Assembly (NCBI GenBank): GCA_963853835.1
Contig: OY970823.1
Location: forward strand, 60,707,845 to 60,771,844
Direction of reading: 5' to 3'
DNA length: 64,000 nt
From: Calendula officinalis
Lineage: Eukaryota > Streptophyta > Magnoliopsida > Asterales > Asteraceae
The notes beneath the pieces are model-generated. The model had not been told where the DNA came from and made no database searches. It saw nothing but the letters and a program-made list of their open reading frames with translations. The translations under genes were made by a program, and so were the position numbers. This document shows, in pieces, positions 1 to 12,190 of the stretch. Every line of letters begins with the position of its first letter. Position 1 is the stretch's first letter.

Positions 1-5
1 CAGCA

Positions 6-1175
6 ATGGAGATGAACTCCGATCAAAACAATTCATGCGTACATTCCATGATCCGGCTACTCGCAACAATTCTTCCGATGAATCGACCGGCATCCTCTGA
101 ATTGCAGTCGATTGAAGATTCTCGTTCACCATCAAGGACTCTACTGGATTCGTATGCAATCTACACTACCGTAAGGGGTTGCTTAGCCAAGCCCAAAAAC
201 AGAGAAGCCAGCATCCGCATTTGCAACTGGCTGCGTGGTTCGTTTCTGATGTTCGAAGTAAAAGATCGTGCGTCGGTTATTTCATTTTTCCCGGTGATGC
301 TAGATACCTACTTGCGCCGACTCTACTCTGAACCCGACCCGAAGTTTGACGGCATCGAAACCACACTACTCGAGATATATTCAGAGATCAGAGTCGGTCA
401 AACTTAACTTCCAGAGCCGATGACGCAAATCCTAAATCCTCAAGTTCCTGGAATCCTCCCAAACCCCCTCGTCATTTTGGAACAACGTCGTACACTAATC
501 ATGGGCGGTAAGCCCACTCTGCCCACCCCAAATTTTTTCTGATTAGTATAATTTTTTATATGTTAGATTATTTTTTCGTTTTCCTAATCAAAAGATATAT
601 TATATATGAGCGATAACTAATGTAAGTCATATCTTACCTCTGACTTGAAACAAAAAATTTTCCCCACCTTTGAAAAAATTCAGTAAGTCAAAAAATTTTG
701 CCCACCTTTGAATAAACTTTTGGTACCGCCCCTGACACTAATAATAGCGATTCTCGATAAATACAGATCAGTGATCGATGAGATGCCGGAGTGTTCTGAG
801 GCAGACTTCTGGACATATGCGGCCGGATGGGCCGGCCACAGTTGTAGTCCCGGACTCTTCGACCGACCAAATTCTGACGATACGGGGATTACTTCCGATT
901 TGGGGCGTTTCACGATGAATGCTAATCAAGATAACCCGATCAATGTTGCAACCGTTATGCCTGCAAGAGGAACAGTTGCACTACCATGGGAGGTAGTGGG
1001 TTCGATTTTGATAATTCTGGGTTCGTGTGCTCTGCGTAGTTCTGAAAATACTCAGGTGGTGATTGATGCGGCAAGGAATGTCGTTGGATGTTTTTATGCC
1101 AGAGCAAAGCATGAGTTCACTAGTGATATGATTCACCACAATGTATCAATATCAAGAAACCTAAAACTACCGTGA
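6..1175 (+). pseudogene. Hyccin-like (HYC/FAM126) gene, apparently broken
   Basis: Two blocks resemble the plant hyccin family, a subunit of the plasma-membrane PI4K-alpha1 complex that makes PI4P. Block one (6-404) has a helical stretch ending in a FFPVMLDTYLRRLYS-type segment and IRVGQT. Block two (about 726-1125) contains DKYRSVIDEMPE and AAGWAGHSC followed by a long helical segment. After block one the frame stops at 405-407, but the family-like frame continues in another phase from 407 to about 512. The break coincides with a tandem AACTT AACTT at 401-410, which looks like a 5-bp duplication. The 490-720 stretch is AT-rich and could be an intron (donor-like GTAAGC near 513) or an insertion; the phases did not join cleanly. 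After about residue AKHEFTSD the frame runs into an inverted repeat, so the C-terminus is replaced. The N-terminus may begin before the window. Family call moderate; pseudogene status likely, but an annotation artefact is possible. Confidence 0.55.
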
Positions 1176-1460
1176 ATATATGAAAACCAATAATACCCAG
1201 GCACTGTGCATCAACGAAACAATGTATATATCTATGAACAAAAAAACTCAAAATTACCGTACATCCACCTGCAACAGTCCACGATTGAAGCTAATCCATA
1301 TTCACGGTAGTTTTAGGTTTCTTGATATTGATACATTGTGGTGAATCGTGATGATTGGGTTTGTCGTATTGGTTTTTGATATATTCACGGTAGTTTTAGG
1401 TTTCATGCTCACTGGTATTGATACATTGTGGTGAATGGTGATGATTGGCTTTGTTCCTAT
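1131..1460. repeat. Inverted plus direct repeat at the hyccin remnant
   Basis: Bases 1131-1192 are nearly the reverse complement of about 1298-1352 (shared core TTCACGGTAGTTTTAGGTTT ... GATACATTGTGGTGAAT). A second direct copy follows at about 1376-1440. The left arm forms the last 15 or so codons of the hyccin reading frame. No transposon end or target duplication was recognised. Confidence 0.7.
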
Positions 1461-2338
1461 TGGTTTATACTTATCATACATATTTTCCCTAAAACTCAGC
1501 CGTACATTTCAATCCAAGTTATTTACTTACTTTTTTCCAAATAATGAACAGGCTCATCATGGTTCCTTAGAACTCATCATACTTTAAAAATTGATTTCAC
1601 TTTCTATTTTCATACCCGGGTATATAGTGAACAAAAAGTTAAGGATAACATAATAAAAACATGAATAAATCCAACACTGAGATCTAAAGTTTTTATTCTA
1701 GTTGTCCCTAGAAAGTGAAACAAGTGGATGTCTAATTGGATGTATCTCTTTTCTTAGTTTTGGCCCCATTCGTTTTTCAATCATATAACCTTTAAAAACT
1801 ATTGTTTTGGTGCCCAACTGATCAATCCATAATCGTTAAAATATCTTCTTCAAAAAAGAAAGTTATCTCAATATAACTAGTGTATATGGGTTTACATATA
1901 TAAATGTAACTTTGTTGGACCGTCAAAGGGTCCGTAAACTCACTCTAAATATTTAACAACTTGGTCTTAAAGTTAAAGTTGTACTGTTTCATTTGCATAA
2001 ATACAATATCTATAAAATAAAAATACCAAATGTGTTGGTAACTTATGTTTAGGTGTGCTGTGTATATCACTATTAACGTAAGTTATTCATATGGATTGTC
2101 ATGTATTATGAATTATCTATTTGCATAGTTTTTAATATCATACTTCATAATAATCAAATAACTTATGCCACCTTCAAATTTTAAAACAAATTATATGACA
2201 CGAGTCATGAACAACAACTGAATAACAGGCCTACATACTACAGAAAACACAAATATAAATAAATTTAATATACCGTTCCCGTATTTCAAAATGCTATAAA
2301 AACAGTCTGCAAATTATCACGAAAAGCGGTCACGCGAT
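1461..2338. other. Intergenic, nothing recognised
   Basis: AT-rich spacer between the hyccin remnant and the 3' end of TIM17. It must hold the TIM17 3'UTR at its right side. No gene, RNA or transposon end was seen. Confidence 0.5.
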
Positions 2339-2460
2339 TCATTTGTATTCAAATGAAGGCGGGCTTGGAGCATCAAAACTCTCCAAAACCTGCGTCTTCC
2401 CACCACCGCCTTGTGCCGCCGTCTCCTGCTGCTTCCCGCCACCAAACAACCCTCCAAACC

Positions 2461-2492
<32 letters not shown>

Positions 2493-3022
2493 CCTAAACC
2501 ATCAATGTTAACTTGAGGTTGATTAGGAAGATGTCCCATGGTAATTGGCGGCACACCACCCATATTAGGCGGCACAGTCTCCTCCATTGGCGGGAAATTT
2601 TGGGGTGCACTCATAAGCTTATTCAACATGATTCCAGCTCCTTCAATCATAGCAAGTAAAACACCGCCAAAAACCGCCGACCGACTAGCGGCACCGAGCC
2701 CCTGACGCATCTGAAGAAAGCCGCCAGTGGCGGCACCGGCGACAATCGAGTTCCACGGGTCCTCCTTCTGGCGGAGATACACCATTGTGCAATCAAAAGT
2801 GGAGAACAGACCGCCCCAAACCGCAAAACTGCCGCCAACACGGGGTGCGTTCATTCGAACCGCTTGTGACCCACCGGTTAACCGTTCGCCTTTTGGTGAG
2901 TTGTAGGTCCCTTTTAGGAAGTGAAAGGCTGCACCACCGACTGCACCCATCCCAAAAGCTCCACCAATGTCGTCTAGTATACGGTCTGGACATGGTTCAC
3001 GAGAAGTCTCTGGGGTTCCCAT
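2339..3022 (-). CDS. TIM17: Mitochondrial inner-membrane translocase subunit TIM17
   Basis: Core channel subunit of the TIM23 complex, which imports presequence proteins into the mitochondrial matrix and inner membrane. The 227-residue single-exon protein starts with the family signature PCPDRILDDIGGAFGMG and has about four Tim17/22/23 membrane segments rich in GxxxG spacing (about residues 15-135). A plant-type hydrophilic C-terminal extension follows, with ten serines and a Gly-rich tail. The start is supported by a splice acceptor (TTTTGACAG) directly before ATG. The matching donor (ACGAG|GTAATT) lies at 3975/3976, so the gene has a 5'UTR intron of 3023-3975 and a leader exon from 3976 to about 4060. 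The length and all signature residues look intact. Plants usually carry several TIM17 paralogs; which one this is cannot be told. Confidence 0.95.
2462..2491 (-). repeat. Trinucleotide microsatellite coding poly-serine in TIM17
   Basis: About ten tandem TCA codons on the minus strand (TGA/ATG pattern on plus) encode Ser10 in the C-terminal extension of TIM17. Length changes would stay in frame. Confidence 0.9.
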
Positions 3023-4060
3023 CTGTCAAAAATTACCAAATGCTGACCGTATAATTTTATAACTAAATTTATGAAAAAAGTCGACTTTCATAGTTTTCAA
3101 TTATTTTATTCTCAGTAGATGTTAAAAGTCTACTTGTTTCCTAAATTGGGTAACAAAACATTTGAACACATTTTCCAAATTTTCGGTAGTTTTCCAAATT
3201 AATAATCGTATAACTGTCCATAATTTAAGAAAGAGAAATAATATTAAGTCCTATCATTTGTTCCAACTCATAGTCCTACACGATAATCTACTGGAATCCT
3301 CTCCTAATATTACTTTTTAAGAAAATCTAATCCTAATAATTGTGGAGATTAGAAATTAGAGAATAGTTATGTAACTAAACGCACCATATAACTTTCCACA
3401 ATAGAGATTGTAAAACTAATTATAATATCGTAAGTATATCATTATGTTAGCGTCTTACAAGGATCAAGTCATGTACAGCAGTAATTCCACAAATTAAGAA
3501 ACTCTAATCCTGATAATTGTGCAATTTGGCCCATGAAAGGATAACATTTCAAACGCCTCACATTTATTCGATCACTAACCTCATAAATCAAAATCATTTC
3601 TGCAAACACACATGGATGAGAAAAACTGGAGCTAAAAATTTATTGAAAACCCTAGGTAGTATTTGGGGGGTTTCAATTGGAATTACGGATCCTAAATTGG
3701 GAATAACGAACCCTAATATCATACAGTTATTCGTATGCCATTAAAATTTACCAAATACTTGCGCGTTGTATATAACTCATATACGAGATAAAATAATATT
3801 ATGTTTCAGATCGTCTACAGATTCAAAGATTCACAATCATGTAAGCAAAATTATAACAAGCAAAATACCTCAAATCAATAACTGTCGCTACGGATTTTAG
3901 CTCAACAATGACCAAATTAGAACTACAGAAAGAGTAAAATTCTTGAATTTCTGAGGAAAATTAAAAAAAAATTACCTCGTAGCCTGCCTTCGGACGGAGC
4001 GATGATTTGATGAAGAGATTGTGAATGAAGTGTTTGACGAAATATTACGGAAGGCGCAGT
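3023..4060 (-). promoter_or_regulatory. TIM17 5'UTR intron and leader exon
   Basis: The intron 3023-3975 has canonical GT-AG ends on the minus strand; the leader exon begins at 3976. The intron contains a stretch at about 3234-3300 that resembles the left end of the MITE at 57331 (GAGAAAT..ATT.AGTCCTA..ATTT), probably a degenerate relative. The transcription start was not located. Confidence 0.6.
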
Positions 4061-4580
4061 AAACCCCTCAATAGTTCCGGATTTATAAGTTTCGCCCCCA
4101 AAGTTTAATTTATTTTACTATTGGCTACACATTTTCTTGAAGTTTGGCATTAGGGTCACTAGGGTGCTGTCTGTTTTTTTAGAGCAAACATATCTGATGT
4201 CTGCGGATCACATCTGTCAACTGATGCAGCTTCTGGATGGACTAAAGGTCTACAGTCTGCAAGAAAGCTGCTGTTTTTTTTTTAACATCAACAGAGTTGC
4301 TTAAATAAATCAAAATTCAATATATCCTACGTCTAACAACATTAAAATAATTCATACATCAATATAGTATGTTGTTTAGAGGATATGTGATTTTTTAGGT
4401 TTGGAAGACCCAAAAAGCTAATGCCAAAGCTTCTTTGAGAAGACCATCTGCAGACATAAAAAGATATTCGAGCTTCCAAAAAACAAACATCTGCGGGAGA
4501 TTTTTTCTGCGTGTGGTCCAACAAAAACGGTTTGGCCGGCTTTGCGGTGTAACATACGTGTTTTAAATCCATGCATTTTA
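4061..4580. other. Intergenic, unclassified repetitive-looking DNA
   Basis: Contains repeated CTGCAGAC/GTCTGCGG-like words (around 4195-4265 and 4440-4500) and a short open frame at 4342-4572 on the minus strand that resembles nothing I know. Possibly a degenerate transposon; no ends identified. Confidence 0.3.
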
Positions 4581-6320
4581 ATTGTTAAGTTCGGTATTAG
4601 TTGATAAGTGATAAGGAATTAAGTCTTGGTAGTTAAATTTTCGATGAAAAATCTGTGTTTTGTGTATTGGATTAAGTGGTATAAGTTAAAAAGGAAGAAA
4701 AATGCGAAATTGCAGCCTTTTGGGAAGATAGCGGCGCTATCTTAGAGATAGCGGCGCTATCTTGTGCAATTAGAACAGCCACTCATTATAGCATTGGGCA
4801 AAACGCGAAAAATTTGGGAGATAGCGGCTATATCTTGAAGATAGAGGCGCTAAAAAGCAAGGGGTGGCAAGATAGCGGCGCTATCTTGAAGATAGCGGCG
4901 CTATCTTGTGCAGATTAGACATAAAAACGGGATTTTTGACCCATTTCAGCTCATTTCTTCCCTAAATTTCTCTCTCGACGGGTGTGGACGATTTTGGTCA
5001 ATATTGGGTGATCTTGGGCAGATTTTGACTAGAAATCAAAGGGTTTTCATCACTTGTGTCTATAATTAAGGTAATTCATCATCTCTATCTCTATGCATGT
5101 GTAGAACTTGAAGTATAAGGCTAGTAGGTCAAGAACCCTAGTTAGGGTTTGAGTTATAAATCTGGAAATCGATATTGTATACTTGTATAAATGAGTCTCT
5201 AGTAGCGAAAGTTGTGGTAAGCATGTGATTATGCACTTAGATGAATAGCTAGAAGTTTAGGGTTATGGGTTAATTACCTATTTGGGAAAATTGGTGATTA
5301 AAGGTCATACTAGTTGTGATTATGAGTTTGTATATTGAATACGTTAAGTATAATTGTGATAGGTAAACAATTGGAAATTTGTGGTGATTGTATCAATCGG
5401 TGACAATGGAATTTGACTAAAGGAAGTACTTGGCTCGTATTGGCAATTGCTTAATCCCAGGTGAGTTCACTATGTGCAATGTGTATACTTTTAATTATAT
5501 ATGTACAACGTAGCTAAATAGTGTTCCTTTCGATTGAATGACTTGTGTTTTGCCTTGGACATTGAAACCACCTTGTTGAACCGTAACATTTCCTTGACCC
5601 GTTTGAGTGGAATGCCTTGAGTGATAATTCATTTCGTGAGGACCCATGGCGGTCCGAGTATTACTTCGTGTAATATGTCGGGCGGTGGACGCGGGAGTAC
5701 CTGGCGGATGAGTGGTATGGACCGTGGTGGTGAAGCTGGATCTTGGACTCATTTAGGGGTGCCTTGATCACCTTCATCGGCCTCATTCCCTAATGGCCTA
5801 AGAGGGAATGACGCACTTTGTTGAATCCGGAATTATACTTTGATCATTGTTGACCCGATATTGATATGTGATGCATTGTGACGATATTCTTGTGATAACT
5901 CGGTACTTGGACCCGTTGATATTTGTTTGTTCATTTATGTTGATTTATATAATTATTTAGTATAACATTATGCATTGTGGAACTCACTAAGCTTTTATAG
6001 CTTACCCGTTTAGTTGTCATTATTTTTCAGGAGTAGATAAAGGCAAGGGCAAGTGTGAGTAGGTATTTGAAGATTGGTTTGCTTGAAGCTTGAAGAAAGC
6101 TTCTCTTTTGGTTAGACTTGTAGTATTTGTACATTTATGTTTTTGGGTTGATTAGTTGATTTGTATCCGGTTTAGTAGTTGGTCTTTTGGAATGTGTATG
6201 GATTTGGTTTAGTACTTTTAAACTTGTATTTTGGTTACTTTTGAAAGGTTTGTTGTAAATGGGTTAAAAGTGGTCGTTTTTGGTTTCGGTCCTTACATGC
6301 GGGTTTCCAAACTTTTTCTT
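4580..6320 (+). mobile_element. LTR-like repeat (probable solo LTR of a Ty3-type element), ends not fixed
   Basis: No coding potential, but the layout resembles the LTRs at 39493-52528. There is a pyrimidine-rich leader region near 4940-5000, a strong donor at 5070|5071 (AATTAAG|GTAATTC), then about 950 bp, then GGAACTCACTAAGC (about 5980-5993) and an acceptor at 6030|6031 (TATTTTTCAG|GAG), and a T/G-rich tail. I could not find a TG..CA pair with a convincing target duplication, so the boundaries are approximate and the class is an inference. Confidence 0.4.
4725..4907. repeat. Three pairs of a 19-bp near-perfect palindrome
   Basis: The unit AAGATAGCGGCGCTATCTT occurs at 4725-4743, about 4745-4763, 4869-4887 and 4889-4907. 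A degenerate pair lies at about 4818-4851. Each unit is self-complementary except for the central base, and units come in doublets separated by one or two bases. They lie in the upstream part of the LTR-like repeat and could be protein-binding sites or hairpins. Confidence 0.85.
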
Positions 6321-8050
6321 TTTTGTACAATTTAAGATAATAAATAAGCAAACAACATAGTCTTTTAAACATTAAAGTGAACGGTCATAAACATCTTCTT
6401 TTTCGAACAACAACAAAAACCAGTTCTCCCATTGCAACGACTATCGACTATAACCCGCTAAAAAGCCAGTTTTTTCAACTCCGGTTTGAGACGAAACTTG
6501 TTACCGGTCTCAAGCCGGGGGATCTTAGTTTCAACCGATCATGGGACAACGAAACCGATTATCTGATCAGATAAAAAACCGGTTTTTTTATTTACCTCCA
6601 CATGTGATGGTCAGTTTTAGCATTTTCCTTCCCGATAAACCACTGAAACACGGATCTCTATGGAAATGCGGACCAATGTACCTGCCAGCCAACCACTACA
6701 GGGTACAGAGACACGGACGGCTAGATTTGCTTTCTTTTGTTAAATAATCCAAAACAAGGAGAATGTGTAGATATTAAATAATTATTAAGCGTTAGAGTAA
6801 CAATTGTCTTTTCTTCTGCAACCCATTATTTGCATGTTTTTCTGATTAATTATTTTCTTGTTAAACTATCTCCTGCGAAAACCGGTTCACATCTATCATT
6901 TCCGAAAAAAATAAATACGGATAATATATTTAAAAAAAGTTTTTTTTTTCTATTATTATTATTCTCGAGTTAAAAGTGAAAATTAAGAATATAATGAGAT
7001 ATAATTATTCATATTATATTGTAGTTCTCCTTCCACATCCGTCCAATTTTGGGAGGAGAATTTTCAAAAGAAAATTATTATCATTTTTCAAAGATTTTCT
7101 TAATAACTTCATTTTCTTCAATAAAATTCGAGGATACGACATTTTATAAAATATAACTTCCTTTTATTCCTTTCCTGTACAAGTAAATTAAAACCCGAGA
7201 ACACAATGTTATTAATTTCGTAGTTAGTAATTTGTCTACATTAATGTATACATCCCAAACAGTACTAGAAATTGTTTTTGTGAGTCGACGATATGGGGGA
7301 GAAAGGGGTATATCACTTGATTATGAGTTTGGTACCACATGATTATGGTCCGTGAGCAAACCAAAATTCCGTAAATTAGATATGAAGACAAAGATATAAT
7401 ATCCAAATCAATCACGTAGGGGCCCAAAACAAAATTCTGCATTCCTTACAGGTACAACATTTTAAATTTCAGATTAAATTATTTAAATGTAATATTCCTT
7501 TTTATTAATATGTTAATTCAAATTTATATTCTGGCTTCTTAACAAATGTCGCAAAAAACTTGATGAATGATATGAATTAGGTATTTTTTTTTATTGTCAC
7601 TAATAAGTGGTAACGTCTGATATGTGTGGTTAGGGCATTTGACTATTTTGGTACCACGAGCTAAAGTTGCTACTTGCAAATCTTTAAAATTGTTTAATCT
7701 CTCCCTAGGTAACCCGTTACGCAAAATGAAAGTTCGCAAATGATGACAACATCAGTTATATCGAATACATTACGAGCATATATAACCTCAGCAACTCTAC
7801 AGAGTATGTTATATATTGCAACACACATTGTATTTTTTGTATTTGAAATGTATACTATTTATTCGTGGTAAATTTTGTTTACATATATAAAGTACATCCA
7901 TATGGTTTCATTAACATTCATACATATATTTATTTGAGAAGGCAACTATAAACGAAAGAAAACACCCGATCAAACCCTATTTAGAATATTTTTGTGAATT
8001 TTTTGCTCGTGTATTTTCGTGTGCTATACTTTGCGATAGTCGAGTGAAAC
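6321..8050. other. Intergenic, AT-rich
   Basis: No gene supported. Around 6478-6590 there are short inverted CCGGTTT/AAACCGG words, perhaps a decayed MITE. The rest must include the pectin acetylesterase 3'UTR on the right. Confidence 0.4.
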
Positions 8051-10607
8051 TTAACAATAGTGCGGCAACACATTCTCGGTATCAATCTTTTGGAACTCGT
8101 TTTTGTCGTAAAACCATTCACCAACTCCCTCTGCAATAGTCTATAAAACATCTCGTTTTATGACAAAGAAAACGTTGAATATTAGTTCTTTTATTGAGAT
8201 ATATAGTTAAAGGGAGATAATTTATTTACCATAATTTTTAATGCGTATACAATATTGTGTAACTATATCAAACAATAGTCGTAGTAACTAAAGTAAAGTT
8301 GTAGTAAGTAAATCATCACATGGCCTGTCAATGCACAAATTGTAAATTAAGTAAACACTTTACCTTATCTTCCAATTTTGTAGCTCCAAACCATGAAGAT
8401 TGGCTTTCAGATTGACAGTGAGTATAGCAAGTGTTGATGAACATTCCTTTGGATGAACTACCAACACCTGAAACCGTCGCTAAGTAGTCTGACCGAAATT
8501 CTGGAACGCAAATAGGACGAAACAAGGCCTTAATTAGTAACATTGTACTCAAACTTCCACAAAAGCAAAAGAATATCGTAATTGTGCGTGTTGATTACCT
8601 TCGAATCGCTTAAGTTGGTCTGTCGAGCATTCATTCAAATTTGTTTTACACTTGGTGAAATCGCCATTAGGATCGGCTTCATACATTGTTAGAATGTAGT
8701 ACACCTTAAATAAAAGTATTATAATTTAATAAAAACTTATGATAAACAAAGTATGATCGTCGAATATCATGAAATACAGTATATAATTAACTGACCTGCC
8801 ATGTATCGTAAGCCGAGTTTAGTACGAAGACAGGTGTAGTAACATAAGGCATAGCATACTGAGGGTAGAAACACTGCATTACCAATTAAATTTTGATAAA
8901 TTAGTAACACGATAAAGAAATCGACGAATGGCGAAAATTAGAAGAAACCGAGTGCTTACTAAGCCAGGTTTCATACTTGAAGTACATCCAGAAGGTAAAG
9001 ATTTTGCCGATCCCTACAAATTACCAAAGCAAGTCAATAATTTGTTCATAAGACATAGGTAATTTATTTGTATTTTAGAGACAGAGAGAGTACGTGTAAT
9101 GTGACGACATTATCGTAGTATTGCTCAAAATGGTACCCTCCCGAGACGTCTTTACTGTTTATAAAGTATTTATTACATAAGTTGGTATTAGAACCGGAGA
9201 TCATACAATATAATATGACAAAACTGTCAAAATCTGTGAATATAATTCTAGAAATGGAACTCTTCCTTGTGACATGAAACTTGTCACCACCGGCACGCCC
9301 TTGCTAATATAACAATATTGACGAATAATCGGTTGCTAATTGTTATATTAGCACCGGGAAAATTAATGGATATATTCATTCTTTCAATTTATCAACAGAA
9401 ACGGGATTAGCTTACACATGAGCAAAATAACCGCCATCAGGAACACATTTCACTTTAGTATTTGACGAGAAATATCCTCGAAACTTGTCACAATTCAATA
9501 TCGCAGCTAATCCACCGGCAGAACACCCTGAAAGAACAGCCTGCTTACATCTTATGTTAGAGTAGTTGTCGGCTAAGTATAAAAACATTGAATATGATAA
9601 ATTAGCTTACGTGGCAATTAATAATAAAATAAACATCAATATTTAATACTAGTTTGGTATGAGAAAAAAGTGGGGTTGTTTTACATTTTGTGCATTGTTC
9701 ATTCCGATGCTCATGAGCTCCTCAACTATGACATTGAAGACACTTGCACCTCTAAAGTAAAGGTTACTGCCCTGTATACAATAGGTAACGAATTAAATTT
9801 ATATCTTAATATATATAATTATAATTATAATTAATTTATATGAGAGAAAATAGGTTAATTGACTTACGGAATCGACTTGTTCCACATCACCGGTAAATGA
9901 TGACCCGTCACAGTATCTCATGATGACCCTATTCCAATTATAGAAGTCTGAAAACACAATCATATTGATGTCAAAAACACAATAATTTTCTACTTTTCTT
10001 GTAGTGAAAACTAAAAACTGAATAGTAGATTTGATTTTTGGGTTCGGAAATAAATATTTTATTCGTACATGGATTTAGGTCTTTTTGATTGCTCAAAATC
10101 CCGGTGAAGTCTAACGCTGACATCAACTTCGATGATCCCAACCCGTTGCTCATCGTTTTTCTGGAAACACAGTCATCTACCGAATGACACCATCCTCCTC
10201 CCTAATATAGTAATTTACATTATGTTTTACGATAAAAAAAGATCTATAATTATGTTTAGCGAATTAATAACAAGTCCCGAGTGCTTAAATAAACCTGTAT
10301 ATGAACCAACCAATTGTTGGCACCATCTCCGGATCCTTTATCGAATTGATATGCTGGTGCACTTCCATCCAAACAAACTGCACCCAAACAAAAGTCATCA
10401 TTTTTTATTTAATTATTAATTTAGAACTTTGTATGATTAGAAAACGGGTATGAATATGAATAGGAATATGATAATACCTGCTCCTTTGGCCACGGCACTT
10501 TCGATAGTAGTAATATCAACCCCCTCCAAAATTTCTATTTTTAGAAATAACGCTACGCATAATATTATTGTGCATCTAAGCCAATCTTTTGGTCTTACTT
10601 CAGCCAT
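8051..10607 (-). CDS. Pectin acetylesterase (PAE, Notum-like carbohydrate esterase 13)
   Basis: Secreted serine esterase that removes acetyl groups from pectin in the cell wall. Twelve exons join in phase: 10478-10607, 10295-10377, 10069-10201, 9868-9947, 9685-9771, 9416-9543, 9094-9154, 8960-9013, 8796-8873, 8599-8704, 8364-8500, 8051-8140. They give 388 residues, normal for the family. An N-terminal hydrophobic stretch (about residues 11-22) is a probable signal peptide. Landmarks are GGGWC at 72-76, the nucleophile in GCSAGG (Ser179), NSAYDTWQ (Asp275) and CYTHCQ (His341), so the Ser-Asp-His triad is complete. An in-frame upstream ATG at 10649 would add 14 residues; the inner start gives the better signal peptide. 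The last exon ends in LPHYC, shorter than the Cys-rich tail I expect. The exon 5/6 junction (AQN/QAVLSG) is the least certain. Confidence 0.93.
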
Positions 10608-10772
10608 TGTTTTCTTCTTTGTTAAATAACCCGGAAAGATTTGAATCATATATAGTGTAAGTTTTGATGTGTGTGTGTGTGTGAAATGAGTGTGTTTTTG
10701 TAGCTCGGCAACGTTGTTAAATGTATGAGAAGAAGCAGGGGATGGGTCAAATAGGAAGGTGATATGTGGAAG

Positions 10773-10781
10773 TATTTATAG
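10773..10781 (-). promoter_or_regulatory. Probable TATA box of the pectin acetylesterase gene
   Basis: CTATAAATA on the minus strand, about 165 bp upstream of the chosen ATG. A (TG)n microsatellite lies in the presumed leader at about 10668-10682. Confidence 0.6.
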
Positions 10782-10799
10782 GGAAGTAGGAATGAGTGA

Positions 10800-11670
10800 A
10801 TTTATATATAGATCCTACGGTATTAAGTAATTAATATGAGGCCCCTTGAGTTTTAATATATGTCACGACAACTCCATAGGTTTTGCTTTTGTGGCATGTT
10901 TTCGTTTTTGTAAAACATACCGTCTTAAGTATAAATAAGTCACAATTAATTCCATAGGATTCGGCCCCATCCTGGGTAATCATTTACTAAATGGTTTGAG
11001 GAGAGTTTGGAAACGATCGTATATTATAAGCATGGTATAAATGAAAATACCCTTAAAACGTCTAAGGTTTTGACATTCAAAGTTCAAAGTTCAAGATTTG
11101 ATGGACTCTAACCGACCCCCTTATCTATGAGTGATTCATGAAAGATCGTTGCAAATTATCGAGCGTCTTATAGACGTTGTTTTTAATCTTTAAAAGTTTT
11201 TTTAATATATAGTCAAAGAGCAGTAGATATGGTTCATAAAAGAATTACAAGTAATTTGTAGTTTAAGTTAGTTATTATTCTATTTTTTGATACTTATATA
11301 ATACCGGTCGTATGCCATTTGACTATTTTTTTAGCTTTTGTTTTTCTAATATGATTATAAATTTATAATTATAACAAAATCAAAATGCATTCAACAAGTC
11401 AATGTCAACATCATGGTGGAATACATACTCATGATCAACCCACTCTTGTTTATGGTTAGAAGGAACCAAGTATTTATTGTGGCTGAATGGATGTTCTAAT
11501 GTCACTAAAAATAAGATAAGGTGTAAAAATCGCATTTTATGCTCTTAATGCTTTGTGCATTAATACCATGATTTAACATCTTTTAATACAAAATTAAATA
11601 GAGCTTTTAGTTAGGTACAACATTTAACAAAAGATGAAAATAAAAAAATATTCCTGAGTACTATTTGTTA
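10800..11670. other. Intergenic, nothing recognised
   Basis: AT-rich spacer without credible reading frames or transposon ends. Confidence 0.4.
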
Positions 11671-11673
11671 CTC

Positions 11674-12190
11674 TCTCCCTCGCATAAAAAAACTCATTTT
11701 TATTTTGTAAAAACTTTTAAGATATAGTTAGTAGCGAGTCATCGGTAATAATTTTGATTAAAATATAAGGTTGGTTTAGAGAGAGAAAAATTGTTAGTGG
11801 CGAATCTTTAGTATACAAAATATTAGTATTATTTTATTGAGCGGACCACATCAGATTTGACAAGTGATAACTTTATCTGAGACAAAAATTTAATGGAAAA
11901 TAATACTCCCTCCGTCCCTAAATAAAGTTCACATTTGTGTTGGGCACAATATTTTAGGAGATGGTTAGTGGTGGGGTATTTGGTATTACTTTTGAATAAA
12001 ATATAAGTTTTGATTGGAGAGAGAAAGTGTTTTAAGAGATAGTTAGTGGTGAAAGTATTAGTAATAATATTATTATATTAAGTGGGTCCCTTAAGTTTGA
12101 GAAATGAGAACTTTATTTAGGGACAAAACTTGAAGGTGAAATGGGAACTTTATTAAGGGACGGAGGGAGTAATTTTATTATGGGACGGAA
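11674..12190. mobile_element. Decayed Stowaway-like MITE, split by a younger MITE
   Basis: The left end (CTCTCTCCCTCGCATAAAA at about 11674) and the right end (TTTTATTATGGGACGGA at about 12174-12190) are weakly complementary, and the interior resembles the MITE at 11906. The younger copy sits inside it. Ends approximate. Confidence 0.35.
11906..12169. mobile_element. Stowaway MITE (Tc1/mariner type)
   Basis: Terminal inverted repeat CTCCCTCCGTCCCTAAATAA / complement, flanked by TA on both sides (11904-11905, 12170-12171); 264 bp, no coding capacity. The same family occurs in the opposite orientation at 13463-13723. Confidence 0.9.

Noticed and set aside
4342..4572. 76-codon minus-strand frame upstream of the LTR-like repeat
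   Set aside because: No family resemblance, no splice context, repetitive surroundings.
4725..4907. CRISPR-like repeat array
   Set aside because: Units are paired palindromes without uniform spacers, in a plant nuclear context.
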